Notes: a model not told the origin generated them from the sequence alone. A DNA stretch of 64,000 bases from Rhodococcus sp. OK302 (GCF_002245895.1 NZ_NPJZ01000001.1:5678501-5742500), one strand, 5' to 3'. Positions 1 to 10,975 are shown, counted from the stretch's first letter. A program made the numbers and translations.

Positions 1-1757
1 GCCTCGGCACGCAGCCGATCAAGTTCCTCGAGATCACCCTCGCCGCCGCGAGCGATCAGTCGGTCGATTTCCAACGCAAGCGCGCTCTCCTGCTCCACAA
101 CAGCGCTCAACGCCGATTCTGCTGCGCGTTCGCGGACTGCTGCCTTCTCGACATCTGCCTCGGTCGCACTGTCGGTTGCTGGTTGAGCGAGAGCCGGATG
201 CTCCGGCGAGCCGCACACCTGGCAGGCGTCGCCGGGCTGGAGCGAACTTGCCAACTCTGCGGCCATACCCTCGATGCGCGTCTGCACACGGTCAAGCCAA
301 CGCCCGCGCGCTTCCTGATGAACCTCACGGGCGTCGAGCACCTTGACGCGGACCGCCTCGGCTTGCTTACGCACGACGCGTAGTTCATGTGCCGCCGTCG
401 CTGAATCCGTTGCCGCGGCCCGTGCCAATTCGAGTCCGGACAACGATGCTTCAGCTCGTTGCGCAGCATCGAGTTCACTTGCGACAGTGCGCAACTGATC
501 GGGTAACTGAGCCCGCTCACGCACAATCTCTCCGGTCCGTACAGTCAACGCCGCGTGTCGCACTGACAGCGTGCGAGTCTCCGACTCCGCCGCATCTGCG
601 TTGCGTGATTCCTCGACTACGGAGTCGAGCCGCACGATCTCGTCTCGCCACGCTCGAACCTGCGCCGCTACCTGCTCGCGCTCATCCTCCAGCGGCGGCC
701 ACACTCCACCAGCGAAAAGGTCTGGACCACCTCGTGCCGAGTAGTTCGACACCACGCTCTCGACTGCGACGAGAGCCGACGCCACCGCCGCCTGCGCCGA
801 TTCCGCATCTTGGGCGATAGCAGCCACGGGCTGCGCCAATTTTGCGGTAGCGAGTTCTCCGGTAACCAATGCCAGATCTGCGGCACCAGCGTTCACTGCA
901 TTGAGATCCAGGAGTGCCCGATCTCGCCGACGCACCAGGTCGGCGGTTCGCTCCGCGACGTGCAGATTCTGATTAGCTTGCTTCGCAGCAGCTTTCGCAC
1001 TTTCCATCTCGGCCACGGTTGCGTCGCGGCCGTCCCGTGACTCTGCGAGCAGTTTGCGTGACCATTCGAGAGGATGCGCCTCGGCGCCCACTTCGAGGCC
1101 CGCCGCCGTCTCGACCCTGGCGAGCAACAACGAAACTGCCTGCTCTTTGTTGGCCAGTGCGGTGGCGCTGGCCTTCTTTTTCTCGTCGAACCAAGCCTCC
1201 ACCGACACAAATTTCTTGGTGTCGAAGAGCCGTTCGAGGAGTTTGCCGCGCTCGTCGTTCTCCGCTCGCAGGAACTTGGCGAACTCCCCCTGCGGTAGCA
1301 GGACTACCTGGAAGAATTGATCGGCGCTCATTCCCATCAGACGATTGACCTCGTCGCCGATATCAGGAATGCGGGAAAGGTTCTCGCCGCGGCCGTCCAG
1401 CCACTCCAAAGTGGCCTTGGCATTTTCCACGATCGATCCGCTGCCACGCTTTTTCGGACGCGAAAACTCTGGACTACGAACAAGTTTCAGGCGCCGTCCG
1501 CTGATGGTCACCTCGAGTGACACCTGCGGTACCGAACCTGCGGGCGCATGATCGGAGAGCAGACGCTTGCCTTCATTTCGGGCACCGGGCACCCTGCCGT
1601 ACAGAGCGAACGCCACGGCGTCGAGAACCGTGGTCTTGCCGGCGCCAGTATCTCCGTGGAGAAGGAACAGGCCGTCAGCCCCCAGTTTGTCGAAGTCGAC
1701 CTCGATGGTGTCGGCAAACGGACCGAACGCGGTGACCTCGAGTTTGTGGAGCCTCAT
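1..1757 (-). CDS. sbcC: SbcC, ATPase subunit of SbcCD nuclease (partial)
   Basis: Rad50-like SMC ATPase that works with SbcD to open and cut hairpins and protein-blocked DNA ends. The ATG at 1757 gives an N-terminal ATPase lobe with Walker A GDTGAGKTT (residues 35-43), then a long charged coiled-coil region rich in Ala, Glu and Arg. A CQVC zinc hook lies at residues 512-515. The window edge cuts the gene at residue 585, so the returning coiled coil and the Walker B lobe are missing here. The start codon overlaps the sbcD stop (ATGA), so the two are translationally coupled. The zinc hook and the partner gene make the call firm. Confidence 0.95.
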   Translation of the reverse strand, partial: MRLHKLEVTAFGPFADTIEVDFDKLGADGLFLLHGDTGAGKTTVLDAVAFALYGRVPGARNEGKRLLSDHAPAGSVPQVSLEVTISGRRLKLVRSPEFSRPKKRGSGSIVENAKATLEWLDGRGENLSRIPDIGDEVNRLMGMSADQFFQVVLLPQGEFAKFLRAENDERGKLLERLFDTKKFVSVEAWFDEKKKASATALANKEQAVSLLLARVETAAGLEVGAEAHPLEWSRKLLAESRDGRDATVAEMESAKAAAKQANQNLHVAERTADLVRRRDRALLDLNAVNAGAADLALVTGELATAKLAQPVAAIAQDAESAQAAVASALVAVESVVSNYSARGGPDLFAGGVWPPLEDEREQVAAQVRAWRDEIVRLDSVVEESRNADAAESETRTLSVRHAALTVRTGEIVRERAQLPDQLRTVASELDAAQRAEASLSGLELARAAATDSATAAHELRVVRKQAEAVRVKVLDAREVHQEARGRWLDRVQTRIEGMAAELASSLQPGDACQVCGSPEHPALAQPATDSATEADVEKAAVRERAAESALSAVVEQESALALEIDRLIARGGEGDLEELDRLRAE

Positions 1758-2929
1758 GCCGTCATACCCAACTCTGCTGTCGCTTCGTCGGCGCGCTCTG
1801 CCGTGCTCAAAGCATCTTCCATCAGCTTGATCTCGCTCTCACTGGGATCGCTCCGAACAGCCGTGACAAAGCCCTGGGCAATCTCCATGTCACTGCGCCC
1901 TCGGACTGCATCACGGTATTTGAGTTCCGAATCACCTTCGGGCCGCTGCCATTCGAGATGAACGGCAAAAGGAAAACGCCCCTGTAGCAGTCGCATAGCG
2001 TCAATCGGCCGCACCGGATCTGTCAGCACGGCCGAAACGTAGCAATCCTCGGCATCGGCAAGATCGGCGGAACTGAGCAGCGTTTCCAGAGTGCCCGTCA
2101 ATTGGCGCAGCCCACGAACCGAAGGAAGCTCGAGACGCCGAACCGACACGAGCCCCGACGCGTCGAGTTCGATCAACAACGTGGCCTTGCCATGACTGCG
2201 TTCACCGAACGAGTACGGCAACGGTGAACCCGAATACCAGATTCGATCCGTCAACATCTGAGGCGAATGGAGGTGACCCAATGCGACATAGTCCACACCG
2301 TCGAACTCACCGGCCAGCACAGTCTCGACACCGCCAACCGAAATCGATCGTTCCTCACCCGTCGCTTCACCACCTACGACAAATGCATGAGCAAGCAGCA
2401 CAGATCGAGTGCCCGGAGCATTTTCCTGTCGCACCTCGAGATCTGACCGCACTCGCGTCATAGCTGCAGTGAGAACCTCCGAGTGCGTACGTGCCCGCGG
2501 CACGTCCAACTCAACCCGCGTGATCTCCGGCTCGAGATACGGAATCCCGTAGAAGACGACCGGCCCGAATTCGTCCTCGACGACGACCGGAGAATCGACC
2601 TGACCAACCCTCGTGATCAGATGCAAACCGCCGGCAGCAGCGAACGACGCGCCAGCCCCCAACCGCACCGCCGAATCGTGATTTCCGGATGTGGCGACGA
2701 TGACAGCACCCGCGTCACGAATCGCCTCGAACCCTCGATTGCACACCGTGACCGCGTCGGAGCTCGGGATGGACCGATCGTAGATATCGCCGGGAACGAC
2801 CACGACGTCCACGCTGTGCTCACGAACGAAGTCCGCAATCGTGCTCAACACACTGGCCTGATCAGCCAACAAGTCGACACCATGGAAAGTGCGGCCTATG
2901 TGCCAATCAGACGTGTGCAAGATCTTCAT
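1754..2929 (-). CDS. sbcD: SbcD, Mre11-family exonuclease subunit
   Basis: Metal-dependent phosphoesterase subunit of the SbcCD complex. The N-terminus carries the Mre11 motifs: MKILHTSDWHIG (D and H metal ligands), VVVPGDIYDR, ATSGNHDS (GNHD) and YVALGHLHSPQ (GHxH). The predicted protein has 391 residues. A longer frame opens upstream, but the ATG at 2929 sits exactly at the conserved MKILHTSDWH start. The gene overlaps sbcC by ATGA, so sbcD is first in the operon. Confidence 0.96.
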   Translation of the reverse strand: MKILHTSDWHIGRTFHGVDLLADQASVLSTIADFVREHSVDVVVVPGDIYDRSIPSSDAVTVCNRGFEAIRDAGAVIVATSGNHDSAVRLGAGASFAAAGGLHLITRVGQVDSPVVVEDEFGPVVFYGIPYLEPEITRVELDVPRARTHSEVLTAAMTRVRSDLEVRQENAPGTRSVLLAHAFVVGGEATGEERSISVGGVETVLAGEFDGVDYVALGHLHSPQMLTDRIWYSGSPLPYSFGERSHGKATLLIELDASGLVSVRRLELPSVRGLRQLTGTLETLLSSADLADAEDCYVSAVLTDPVRPIDAMRLLQGRFPFAVHLEWQRPEGDSELKYRDAVRGRSDMEIAQGFVTAVRSDPSESEIKLMEDALSTAERADEATAELGMTA

Positions 2930-3023
2930 GGCAGTGACGCTAGAGGACGCCACCGACAAACAATCGCGGTGCCACGACCGGCACAAACACGGCTCGCACG
3001 GCGAGAGCGGCTAATGTCAATGT

Positions 3024-4166
3024 GTGTCTGCAACCCAACGTGCTCGCTCCGGGGTACCGCTGGACAAGCGATCTCTGATCGTCACAGTCCCCGGCCTGCC
3101 TTGGTGGGGAGTAATTCTGCTCGCCGCTGGTCTCACCTCCGTCGGCGTTCTGATCGATGCGTCCGGCGGCGGCGGAGAACTGACCTCGGCGTTTTCGACG
3201 TTCTACTTTCTCGGTTGCGTTTTTGCCGTAATCGCCGCAGCGAACAATTCGCTGTTCACCGCCATGGCTCAACCTCCGCTGCTGATGTTCGTGTTCGTGC
3301 CGCTAGCGCAAACACTGATCGGCAAGGACAACAGCACCGCGCTTCGAGACATTGCAATCAACGTCGCATTGCCGTTGGTGAATCGCTTCCCGGTCATGTT
3401 GGGTGCGACCGTCGTAGTTCTTGCGATCGGCGGGTTCCGGTACTTCCTCTTGCATCAGCGACCCACGCGGCCCGTTCGATCCACTCGAAGCCGCCGCACG
3501 GCAACACCGTCGCCGACCTCGCGTGGTTCCGCCGCAGCCGACTCTGCCCCGGTGCCCGAACCCGCACCTGATTCTCAGCAACGTCGCCGGCGCAACGCCG
3601 AGCAGAACCGGCCCCCGGTCTCCGCAACCGACACAGCAGCACCGCAACCACGACGACGCAGCGGCGACCACGCGCCGCACAGTGGCCTCTCCGAGCGTCC
3701 CTCGCAGCGTCCGCCAGTGCCTCGTGATTCCGAATACAACCGTCCGCTGCCGCGTCGTAATTCCGCTCCTGCCGACGCTCGCTACCAGCCCCCGAACCAC
3801 GCCCAGCCTCGCGCTCAGCCAGTCGGCGAACGCCGCGAATACCCGTCGTACGGCGAACGCCGGGTTCCGGAAGGCCGTGTTCCAGAAGGCCGTGTTCCGA
3901 ACAGTCGAGTTCCCGATGCCGGCCAACGTCGTTCCGAGGAACGCATGGATCCGTTCTTCGCCTCCGGAGACTCAGACGTACCGCCGCCCCACGTCGCCGC
4001 CCGGTCGGGGCCGACCTACCGGCCTACCCGGCACCTCGTGTCCGATACCGCGATCGCGACGAGACACCGAGCTGACTGCCACTTGATACGACAAACCCCG
4101 GAACTGAAAAGTTCCGGGGTTTGTTATTTCATGCGTTGTCGTTTCAGGACGTGCGTGAAGCCCTGA
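3024..4166 (+). CDS. DUF6542-type membrane protein with long Pro/Arg tail (possible terminal frameshift)
   Basis: The first 130 residues carry about four hydrophobic segments (starting near [15 protein letters not shown]), matching the DUF6542 family as I recall it; function unknown. The rest is a low-complexity, probably cytoplasmic tail rich in Pro, Arg, Ser and Gln, with a short RVPEG repeat near 3858-3905. The GTG start gives [10 protein letters not shown]; an ATG lies just upstream in another frame. The end is odd: this frame runs through a perfect terminator hairpin (4091-4124) to 4166, while another frame gives a natural-looking [10 protein letters not shown] end with a stop at 4073-4075. 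A one-base indel near 4010-4040 is therefore likely. Position next to ispH agrees with the mycobacterial Rv1111c arrangement (recalled). Confidence 0.75.
   Translation: MSATQRARSGVPLDKRSLIVTVPGLPWWGVILLAAGLTSVGVLIDASGGGGELTSAFSTFYFLGCVFAVIAAANNSLFTAMAQPPLLMFVFVPLAQTLIGKDNSTALRDIAINVALPLVNRFPVMLGATVVVLAIGGFRYFLLHQRPTRPVRSTRSRRTATPSPTSRGSAAADSAPVPEPAPDSQQRRRRNAEQNRPPVSATDTAAPQPRRRSGDHAPHSGLSERPSQRPPVPRDSEYNRPLPRRNSAPADARYQPPNHAQPRAQPVGERREYPSYGERRVPEGRVPEGRVPNSRVPDAGQRRSEERMDPFFASGDSDVPPPHVAARSGPTYRPTRHLVSDTAIATRHRADCHLIRQTPELKSSGVCYFMRCRFRTCVKP
4091..4124. terminator. Bidirectional intrinsic terminator
   Basis: A perfect 15-bp inverted repeat (arm acaaaccccggaact, 4091-4105) encloses a GAAA loop, and the second arm is at 4110-4124. 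It lies between convergent genes (the DUF6542 protein on + and ispH on -), so it probably stops transcription from both sides. Confidence 0.85.
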
Positions 4167-5157
4167 GCTCCCGGGGAAGCGCAAACACCAGAGTTTCGTT
4201 GGCAGTGGTCACGGACTGTACGTCGTTGAAGCCATGCTCGGCCAAGAGATCGATGACTCCACGAACCAGCACCTCGGGAACCGACGCACCGGACGTGATG
4301 CCGACCGTCTCGACGCCGTCGAGCCACGCCAGATCAACTTCACGTGCGTAATCCACCAGGTACGACGCTTTCGCGCCGGCACCCAGGGCGACCTCGACGA
4401 GGCGCACCGAGTTGGACGAGTTGCGTGAGCCGACCACGATCACGAGATCGCACTCGGGTGCCATGGCCTTGACCGCAACCTGACGGTTCTGGGTGGCGTA
4501 GCAGATGTCGTCGGACGGCGGATCCTGCAAGTTGGGGAATCGCTCACGCAGACGCGCAACTGTCTGCATGGTCTCGTCGACGCTCAACGTTGTCTGGGAG
4601 AGCCAGATGACCTTCGATTCATCACGAACCGTGACGGAATCGACCGAGTCGGGGCCGTCGACGATGGTGACGTGATCGGGTGCCTCACCAGCAGTGCCCT
4701 CGACCTCTTCATGGCCTTCGTGACCGATAAGCAGGATGTCGTAATCGTCACGGGCGAACCGCTTGGCTTCCTGGTGAACCTTGGTGACGAGCGGGCAGGT
4801 CGCGTCGATCGTGCGGAGGTTACGTTCGGCCGCGGAGTCATGGACGGCCGGCGATACGCCGTGCGCCGAGAACACGAGGAGTGAACCCTCGGGGACCTCG
4901 TCGGTCTCGTCGACGAATATCACGCCCTGATCTTCCAGCGTCTCCACGACGTGGCGATTGTGAACGATCTCCTTACGCACGTAGATCGGTGCGCCGTGCT
5001 TCTCGAGCGCCTTTTCCACGGTCTCCACCGCGCGGTCGACGCCGGCGCAGTAGCCACGTGGCTCTGCCAGAAGGACCCGCTTGCCGGGGCCCTTACGAAT
5101 TGACGGCGAATCCGTCGAGCGCGCGATACCGAGATTGAGAGGAACAGCAGAAGACAT
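4144..5157 (-). CDS. ispH: 4-hydroxy-3-methylbut-2-enyl diphosphate reductase (IspH/LytB)
   Basis: Last step of the MEP isoprenoid pathway: an iron-sulfur enzyme that reduces HMBPP to IPP and DMAPP. The predicted 337-residue protein has the three cluster cysteines in context ([29 protein letters not shown]), the SAHGVSP histidine and the [10 protein letters not shown] region with the catalytic Glu. The N-terminal 25 residues before [12 protein letters not shown] are an extension of ordinary actinobacterial size. It is transcribed divergently from the xseAB operon and ends at a shared terminator. Confidence 0.97.
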   Translation of the reverse strand: MSSAVPLNLGIARSTDSPSIRKGPGKRVLLAEPRGYCAGVDRAVETVEKALEKHGAPIYVRKEIVHNRHVVETLEDQGVIFVDETDEVPEGSLLVFSAHGVSPAVHDSAAERNLRTIDATCPLVTKVHQEAKRFARDDYDILLIGHEGHEEVEGTAGEAPDHVTIVDGPDSVDSVTVRDESKVIWLSQTTLSVDETMQTVARLRERFPNLQDPPSDDICYATQNRQVAVKAMAPECDLVIVVGSRNSSNSVRLVEVALGAGAKASYLVDYAREVDLAWLDGVETVGITSGASVPEVLVRGVIDLLAEHGFNDVQSVTTANETLVFALPRELRASRTS

Positions 5158-5276
5158 GCGACCAGCCTACTTGCACCTTCGATATACACCACTTCGACGA
5201 AGGTTCGGATAGGTACCAGCTCACACCGCTGGCCAGTCGGCTACCGATTGTCGGTGCTTTGCGGCAAGCTGTGAGA

Positions 5277-5879
5277 ATGATTCGACCCCCGTTCGTGGCG
5301 CGCGTCGCCGCAGGACTCGCCGTCACTGCTTTGGAAGAGGCCAAGAAGCTTCCGACCACCGCAGTCGCTCTGCCGATGACGGCCGTCAGCCAGATGCTGC
5401 AAACGAGCATGCGACTCCAGCAGTCGATCACATCACTGGCCATCAAAGGGGATCAGGCGTTTGCCCTGATCAACTGGTCCGGCGACGACGAGCAGCCGGA
5501 ATGGGCTGTTTTCGACGAGGACGCAGCAACCCCGCGCTCGAACGGCACTGCGCCGGACAGTGCTCCCGCGTCGACCAACGCCGGCCGGTTTGCGCTCTAC
5601 TCGGTGGATCCCTCGGCCGAAACCCTCGACGGTGTCATCGACGAGACTCCTTCGGAAGAGGCAGATACCGACACCGAGGCCACGGCCGGAGGTGCGGAAC
5701 CCGAAATCGTCACCGAACTCGATTACGCCAATCTGACACTCGCACAACTGCGAGCCCGCATCAAGGCGATGAGCGTCGGCGACCTCTCGGCGCTCCTCGA
5801 CTACGAGAATGCAACGCGTGCACGTGCACCGTTCCAGACCATGTTGACCAACCGCATCACCACAGCCAAGGCAAAGTGA
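5277..5879 (+). CDS. Lipid-droplet-associated-type protein (Rv1109c-like)
   Basis: A 200-residue protein starting [21 protein letters not shown]. The first 70 residues form an amphipathic Ala/Leu/Thr-rich stretch, followed by an acidic low-complexity middle and a C-terminal helical segment ([25 protein letters not shown]). Homologues next to ispH and xseA in mycolic actinobacteria are, from memory, annotated as lipid-droplet-associated; nothing in the sequence proves it. The ATG at 5277 is chosen over the in-frame TTG at 5259 because it lies 3' of a gtgaga purine stretch and begins the conserved part. Its TGA overlaps the GTG of xseA. Confidence 0.7.
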   Translation: MIRPPFVARVAAGLAVTALEEAKKLPTTAVALPMTAVSQMLQTSMRLQQSITSLAIKGDQAFALINWSGDDEQPEWAVFDEDAATPRSNGTAPDSAPASTNAGRFALYSVDPSAETLDGVIDETPSEEADTDTEATAGGAEPEIVTELDYANLTLAQLRARIKAMSVGDLSALLDYENATRARAPFQTMLTNRITTAKAK

Positions 5880-7147
5880 CTTCCACACAGGGTCCGTCAA
5901 CACCGCAACGTTCGGCCGGTTCCGGTGCCAGTTCCCCGGAGCAGCCGTGGCCTGTCCGTACCGTCTCCGCGAAGGTCGCCGGTTGGATCGACCGACTCGG
6001 GAGCATCTGGGTCGAGGGTCAGATCACGCAGATCAATGCGCGTCCCGGAACCCGGACTGCATTTCTGGTTCTCCGAGACCCGTCGGCAGACATGTCGTTG
6101 TCCGTCACCTGCTCACCGCAACTGCTGCACAATTCTCCGGTCCCGCTGACCGAGGGTTCGCGGGTCGTGATGTTCGGGAAGCTCTCGTTCTACACCGGAC
6201 GTGGCACAGTCTCGTTGCGGGTGACCGAAATCCGGGCCGTCGGCATCGGTGAACTGCTCGCCCGAATCGAACGATTGCGCGCACTACTCGCCGCCGAGGG
6301 CCTGTTCGATCCTCGGCTCAAGCGTCCGTTGCCGTTCCTGCCCGGAACCATCGGCTTGATCACCGGACGCGCCAGCGCAGCCGAGAAAGACGTCGTATCG
6401 GTCGCGCAGCGCCGCTGGCCGGCTGTCGCGATTGCGGTACGCAACACCGCGGTCCAAGGACCGACCGCAGTGCCTCAGATCATCGAGGCCCTGAAGGATC
6501 TCGACGCCAACCCCGAAGTTGATGTCATCATCCTCGCGCGCGGCGGCGGAAGCGTCGAAGATTTGCTTCCGTTCTCCGACGAGGCACTGTGCCGTGCGAT
6601 CGTCGCCTGCACGACGCCCATCGTCAGTGCGATCGGACACGAGCCGGACAGCCCGTTGAGCGACCACGTCGCCGACCTACGCGCAGCCACCCCCACCGAC
6701 GCTGCCAAGCGGGTTGTTCCCGACGCAGTTGCCGAAGCAGCCTTGGTTTCCGAACTCCGCGATCGCAGCGCTGCTGCCCTGCGGAGCTGGGTCCGGCGAG
6801 AGTCGAATCTCATCGAGCAACTGCGGACACGTCCGGTCATGGCGTCGCCGCTGTTGGCCATCGACCGCCGGGGCGAAGAGATCGAACGACTTCAGAGCGC
6901 AGTCCGACGCGATGTCACCCGGTTGATCGACTCCGAAGCCAGAACCGTCGAACACCTTCGGGCACGACTGACGACGCTCGGTCCTGCCGCGACGCTGGCC
7001 CGCGGCTATGCCGTCGTACAGCGCATCGTTGCCGACGGCGATCCGGAAGTGTTGCGCTCAGTCGAGGATGCGCCGCCCGGAACACAGATACGAGTTCGAC
7101 TTGCAGACGGCGCCGTGCGCGCCGCAGTGATGGGAAGAGAAAAATGA
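5876..7147 (+). CDS. xseA: Exodeoxyribonuclease VII large subunit
   Basis: Catalytic subunit of ExoVII, which degrades single-stranded DNA to short oligonucleotides. N-terminal OB-fold region ([24 protein letters not shown]), then the core nuclease block with [29 protein letters not shown] and [20 protein letters not shown], then a C-terminal coiled coil. A long upstream frame exists, but the GTG at 5876 overlaps the preceding stop (GTGA) and gives a normal 423-residue protein. The gene overlaps xseB by ATGA, so both subunits are made in coupled fashion. Confidence 0.96.
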   Translation: MTSTQGPSTPQRSAGSGASSPEQPWPVRTVSAKVAGWIDRLGSIWVEGQITQINARPGTRTAFLVLRDPSADMSLSVTCSPQLLHNSPVPLTEGSRVVMFGKLSFYTGRGTVSLRVTEIRAVGIGELLARIERLRALLAAEGLFDPRLKRPLPFLPGTIGLITGRASAAEKDVVSVAQRRWPAVAIAVRNTAVQGPTAVPQIIEALKDLDANPEVDVIILARGGGSVEDLLPFSDEALCRAIVACTTPIVSAIGHEPDSPLSDHVADLRAATPTDAAKRVVPDAVAEAALVSELRDRSAAALRSWVRRESNLIEQLRTRPVMASPLLAIDRRGEEIERLQSAVRRDVTRLIDSEARTVEHLRARLTTLGPAATLARGYAVVQRIVADGDPEVLRSVEDAPPGTQIRVRLADGAVRAAVMGREK

Positions 7148-7374
7148 GCAACACCGACAACAACGCCGCCGAAATCGACATCAACGAACTCGGCTACGAG
7201 GCTGCCCGCGACGAACTCGTGGGCGTCGTCAAGATCCTCGAGCAGGGCGGCTTGGACCTCGATGCGTCCCTGTCGTTGTGGGAGCGCGGCGAAGCCCTGG
7301 CCAAGCGCTGCGAAGAGCACTTGGCCGGTGCGCGAGCCCGCGTCGAGACGGCACTCTCCGCCGCAGACGAGTAA
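7144..7374 (+). CDS. xseB: Exodeoxyribonuclease VII small subunit
   Basis: A 76-residue all-helical partner that binds the coiled coil of XseA. It shows the family pattern: [43 protein letters not shown]. The ATG overlaps the xseA stop (ATGA at 7144-7147). It is the last gene of the operon and its 3' end faces the DUF4245 gene. Confidence 0.95.
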   Translation: MSNTDNNAAEIDINELGYEAARDELVGVVKILEQGGLDLDASLSLWERGEALAKRCEEHLAGARARVETALSAADE

Positions 7375-7393
7375 CCCCGCCTGCGGCCCCGAT

Positions 7394-7963
7394 TTACGGT
7401 GTGAGCGGCTGAGCTTGCCCGACGCTGCGCGCCAAGGTCGTGAAGTCCTCGGCCGGAGCCGCTCCGGTGATCAGCAGGCGCACGCCGTCGATGTCTGTCA
7501 CCCAGATGGATTCGACACCCTCGCCGCCGTAGACGTTCCACGTGTGACCGTCGACGTCTTCGACACCGGTCGCGAATCGCTGACCGCCGGCGACATAGGC
7601 CACCAAGGGAAATTCTTCGGCGTTGCTCTGCGTCAGCTGGATGTAGCTGCCGGCAGTGGTGATGAATCCCACAGTGCTGGAATCGCCGCCACCGTCACCG
7701 GTGACCACTTTGCGACTACCGGAATTGGGTGTCCATCCGCCCGGAGTTCCCGGGTTGCGGATCGGAAAGCCGAGTTCCTTGGCGTCGTAGTTCAGCGCCG
7801 CGTCGATGTCGACGGTCGGGATCGGCCCCTGTGTCGGGCCTCCCGGGCTGAACGTGCACTGGCTGGCGATGCCCGCAATGATGATGCAGAACAGCACCAA
7901 CGGTACGAGAGACCAGACCATGTCTTTGTTGTCTTCGAGAATGCGGGGTTTCTTCGATGCCAC
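7394..7963 (-). CDS. DUF4245 membrane-anchored protein
   Basis: A predicted 189-residue protein with a short cytoplasmic N-terminus, one membrane segment (WSLVPLVLFCIIIAGIASQC, about residues 17-36) and an extracytoplasmic domain ending GQAQPLTP. It fits the DUF4245 family that sits beside glpX in mycolic actinobacteria (Rv1100, recalled). The domain carries short beta-rich motifs and no catalytic signature that I can see. It is divergent from glpX and convergent with xseB. Function unknown. Confidence 0.8.
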   Translation of the reverse strand: MASKKPRILEDNKDMVWSLVPLVLFCIIIAGIASQCTFSPGGPTQGPIPTVDIDAALNYDAKELGFPIRNPGTPGGWTPNSGSRKVVTGDGGGDSSTVGFITTAGSYIQLTQSNAEEFPLVAYVAGGQRFATGVEDVDGHTWNVYGGEGVESIWVTDIDGVRLLITGAAPAEDFTTLARSVGQAQPLTP

Positions 7964-8142
7964 GTCCCCAGTATCCAGGTACTCGGCGGTAGATACGATT
8001 CCCGGTCCCGATTAGAGCGACAAATCACCGCTGCACTGACCCGACAACGCACTCAGTGGCTCCCATCTGGGAGAATCACGCCTGAAGTAACCACTGCGTC
8101 GACACACCCCGTCGACCGCGAACGCGCCAGGAGGCACCGCAC

Positions 8143-9177
8143 ATGACGGCCAGCAGCACTCATCGTGAGACCCCGGACCGTAACCTCGCTCTCGAATTGG
8201 TCCGAGTCACCGAAGCCGGCGCAATGGCTGCGGGTCGCTGGGTAGGCCGTGGCGACAAAGAGGGTGGCGACGGCGCTGCTGTCGACGCGATGCGTCAGCT
8301 CGTTTCGTCGGTGTCCATGCGCGGCATCGTTGTTATCGGCGAAGGCGAGAAGGACGAAGCGCCGATGCTGTTCAACGGCGAAGAGGTCGGCAACGGCGAC
8401 GGCCCGGACTGCGACTTCGCTGTCGATCCGGTTGACGGAACCACATTGATGTCCAAGGGCATGCCCAACGCGATCTCCGTGTTGGCTGTTGCCGAGCGCG
8501 GCGCGATGTTCGACCCGTCGGCCGTGTTCTACATGGAGAAGATCGCTGTCGGACCGGACGCTGCCGATGTCATCGACATCAGCGCACCGATCTCCGAGAA
8601 CATCAAGCGCGTCGCCAAGGTCAAGAAGGCGTCGGTTTCCGACATCACCGTCTGCATCCTGGACCGCCCGCGTCACAAGAAGCTGATCCAGGACGTTCGC
8701 GACACCGGCGCACGTATCCGCCTCATTTCCGACGGTGACGTTGCCGGCGCTATCGCTGCAGCTCGTCCCGAGTCGGGCACGGACATGCTCGTCGGCATCG
8801 GCGGCACGCCGGAAGGCATCATCGCCGCAGCCGCTATGCGTTGCATGGGTGGTTCGCTGCAGGGCAAGCTTGCGCCGACGGACGACGAAGAGCGTCAGAA
8901 GGCCATCGACGCAGGCCACGATCTCGATCGGATCCTGACCACCGAAGATCTCGTCTCCGGCGAGAACGTCTTCTTCTGCGCCACCGGCGTCACCGACGGT
9001 GACCTCCTGCGCGGTGTTCGTTACTACGGCGGCGGCGCCAGCACGCAGTCCATCGTGATGCGTAGCAAGTCCGGCACCGTTCGCATGATCGACGCGTACC
9101 ACCGTCTCGAGAAGCTTCGCGAGTACAGCTCCGTCGATTTCGACGGTGAAGAAGGCGCAGATCGACTGACCTTCTAG
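8143..9177 (+). CDS. glpX: Class II fructose-1,6-bisphosphatase
   Basis: Converts fructose-1,6-bisphosphate to fructose-6-phosphate in gluconeogenesis. The predicted 344-residue protein has the class II metal and phosphate motifs: [31 protein letters not shown] and [17 protein letters not shown], plus the later [18 protein letters not shown]. The ATG follows gcgccaggaggcacc (AGGAGG). In actinobacteria this is normally the only FBPase, so it should be needed on fatty-acid or organic-acid carbon. A strong terminator separates it from fumC. Confidence 0.97.
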   Translation: MTASSTHRETPDRNLALELVRVTEAGAMAAGRWVGRGDKEGGDGAAVDAMRQLVSSVSMRGIVVIGEGEKDEAPMLFNGEEVGNGDGPDCDFAVDPVDGTTLMSKGMPNAISVLAVAERGAMFDPSAVFYMEKIAVGPDAADVIDISAPISENIKRVAKVKKASVSDITVCILDRPRHKKLIQDVRDTGARIRLISDGDVAGAIAAARPESGTDMLVGIGGTPEGIIAAAAMRCMGGSLQGKLAPTDDEERQKAIDAGHDLDRILTTEDLVSGENVFFCATGVTDGDLLRGVRYYGGGASTQSIVMRSKSGTVRMIDAYHRLEKLREYSSVDFDGEEGADRLTF

Positions 9178-9188
9178 GGCTTCGCCCG

Positions 9189-9228
9189 GTGCGCACTTTT
9201 GGTAGTGACCACTACCAAAAGTGCGCAC
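9189..9228 (+). terminator. Intrinsic terminator after glpX
   Basis: A perfect inverted repeat has arm gcgcacttttggtagt at 9191-9206 and its complement at 9211-9226, around a GACC loop; the pairing extends two bases outward. It lies 12 bases past the glpX stop. A second hairpin, ggggcc-GAA-ggcccc at 9230-9244, follows at once, 12 bases before the fumC start. Confidence 0.75.
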
Positions 9229-9256
9229 GGGGGCCGAAGGCCCCTAATCTGGAGTA

Positions 9257-10660
9257 ATGACGGACAGCAGCGAGCAGCAGTTCCGAATCGAACACGACAC
9301 CATGGGTGAAGTTCGGGTGCCCATCAATGCACTGTGGCGAGCGCAAACTCAGCGCGCAGTCGAAAACTTCCCGATCAGCGGCCGACCCCTCGAGCGCACT
9401 CAAATTCGCGCCATGGGCCTTCTCAAAGCCGCTTGCGCTCAGGTCAACAAGGATCTCGGCCTTCTCGACGCGGATAAAGCCGATGCCATCATCTCGGCAG
9501 CCAATGAGATTGCCGACGGCAAACACGACGATCAGTTCCCCATCGACGTCTTTCAGACCGGCTCGGGCACCAGTTCCAACATGAACGCCAACGAGGTCAT
9601 CGCGTCGATCGCGCAGGCCAACGACGTGGACGTACATCCGAACGATCATGTCAACATGTCGCAGTCGTCCAACGACACTTTCCCGACGGCCACGCACGTC
9701 GCGGCGACGGTAGCCGTAGTCACGGATCTTGTTCCGGCACTGGAACATCTACAGGCTGCTCTCGCAGCCAAGTCCGCCGAATGGAAAACGGTGGTCAAGT
9801 CCGGGCGTACCCACCTGATGGACGCCGTTCCGGTGACTCTCGGGCAGGAGTTCGGCGGTTACGCTCGCCAGATCGAAGCCGGCATCGAGCGAATCCAGGC
9901 CACACTCCCCCGCCTCGGCGAACTACCGATCGGCGGGACCGCCGTGGGTACGGGATTGAACGCGCCGGACGGATTCGGGCCCAAAGTTGTTGCCGAGCTG
10001 GTCAAGTCAACTGGCGTCGACGCTTTGGTTCCGGCCAAGAACAGCTTCGAGGCTCAGGCTGCCCGCGACGGTTTGGTGGAAGCCTCGGGAGCTCTGCGCA
10101 CCATTGCGGTCTCACTCACGAAGATAGCCAACGACATTCGCTGGATGGGGTCGGGACCGCTGACCGGCCTCGGCGAGCTGGCGCTGCCGGACCTGCAACC
10201 CGGTAGCTCGATCATGCCCGGCAAGGTCAATCCCGTTCTGCCGGAGGCCGTTACCCAGGTCGCGGCTCAAGTGATCGGAAACGACGCGGCCATCGCGTGG
10301 GGCGGCGCAGCTGGGGCGTTCGAACTCAACGTCTACATTCCGATGATGGCGCGCAACCTGCTCGAGTCTTTCATGTTGCTGGCCAACGTTTCTCGGTTGT
10401 TCGCAGACAAATGCGTCAGCGGTTTGGTTGCCCACGAGGAGCATCTCAAGACACTTGCCGAATCCTCGCCGTCGATCGTAACTCCGTTGAACTCGGCGAT
10501 CGGCTATGAAGAAGCCGCCTCCGTTGCGAAACAAGCGTTGAAGGAGAAGAAGACCATCCGTCAGGTCGTCATCGAACGCGGACTGGTTCCCGACAAGCTC
10601 AGCGAGAAGGAACTCGACAAGCGTCTCGATGTCCTTGCGATGGCGAAGGTCAAGGACTGA
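9257..10660 (+). CDS. fumC: Class II fumarate hydratase
   Basis: TCA-cycle enzyme interconverting fumarate and malate. The predicted 467-residue homotetrameric type has the superfamily signature [12 protein letters not shown], the upstream [15 protein letters not shown] and [17 protein letters not shown] (active-site T-H region). The start is ATG with only a weak purine stretch (tggagt) five bases upstream. Placement after glpX follows the conserved actinobacterial order (fumC, glpX). Confidence 0.97.
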   Translation: MTDSSEQQFRIEHDTMGEVRVPINALWRAQTQRAVENFPISGRPLERTQIRAMGLLKAACAQVNKDLGLLDADKADAIISAANEIADGKHDDQFPIDVFQTGSGTSSNMNANEVIASIAQANDVDVHPNDHVNMSQSSNDTFPTATHVAATVAVVTDLVPALEHLQAALAAKSAEWKTVVKSGRTHLMDAVPVTLGQEFGGYARQIEAGIERIQATLPRLGELPIGGTAVGTGLNAPDGFGPKVVAELVKSTGVDALVPAKNSFEAQAARDGLVEASGALRTIAVSLTKIANDIRWMGSGPLTGLGELALPDLQPGSSIMPGKVNPVLPEAVTQVAAQVIGNDAAIAWGGAAGAFELNVYIPMMARNLLESFMLLANVSRLFADKCVSGLVAHEEHLKTLAESSPSIVTPLNSAIGYEEAASVAKQALKEKKTIRQVVIERGLVPDKLSEKELDKRLDVLAMAKVKD

Positions 10661-10708
10661 GAATGCGACCGGCGACTACACACCTATCGGCTGGCCGTCG
10701 GACTGCTG

Positions 10709-10975
10709 TCAACTCTCATCCGACCACTGGCTCCGGGCTTCACGCGCCTCGTCGATAATCGACTCGGCGTCATCCTGCGATATGCGCTCGAACTCCCCCG
10801 TGCAGAAGGAACGAGAGATGTAATCCTCGGGACTCGCCACCCACGTATCCGACTGCTCCAGATACGCCTCGATCGCGGTACCGCCGCCGCTCAGTTTCAG
10901 GCCACGGTAGAGATCACCGGAATCGCTGATGCTGTAGAGGTACCCACTCGATCCTTCACCCGATTCGATATCCAT
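10709..10975 (-). CDS. Hypothetical 88-residue protein
   Basis: A small acidic protein starting MDIESGEGSSGYLYSISD and ending REARSQWSDES. The open frame continues far upstream antisense to the neighbouring hydrolase gene, but the ATG at 10975 has a good ribosome site (gaggaag, 5 bases upstream). Composition is typical of a small soluble protein, with SISDSGDLYRGLKLSGGGTA in the middle; no family recognised. It is convergent with fumC and divergent from the serine hydrolase. Confidence 0.6.
   Translation of the reverse strand: MDIESGEGSSGYLYSISDSGDLYRGLKLSGGGTAIEAYLEQSDTWVASPEDYISRSFCTGEFERISQDDAESIIDEAREARSQWSDES

Noticed and set aside
8053..9228. 391-residue minus-strand frame
   Set aside because: Antisense to glpX, and its Asp/Gly-rich, His-rich text fits no family.
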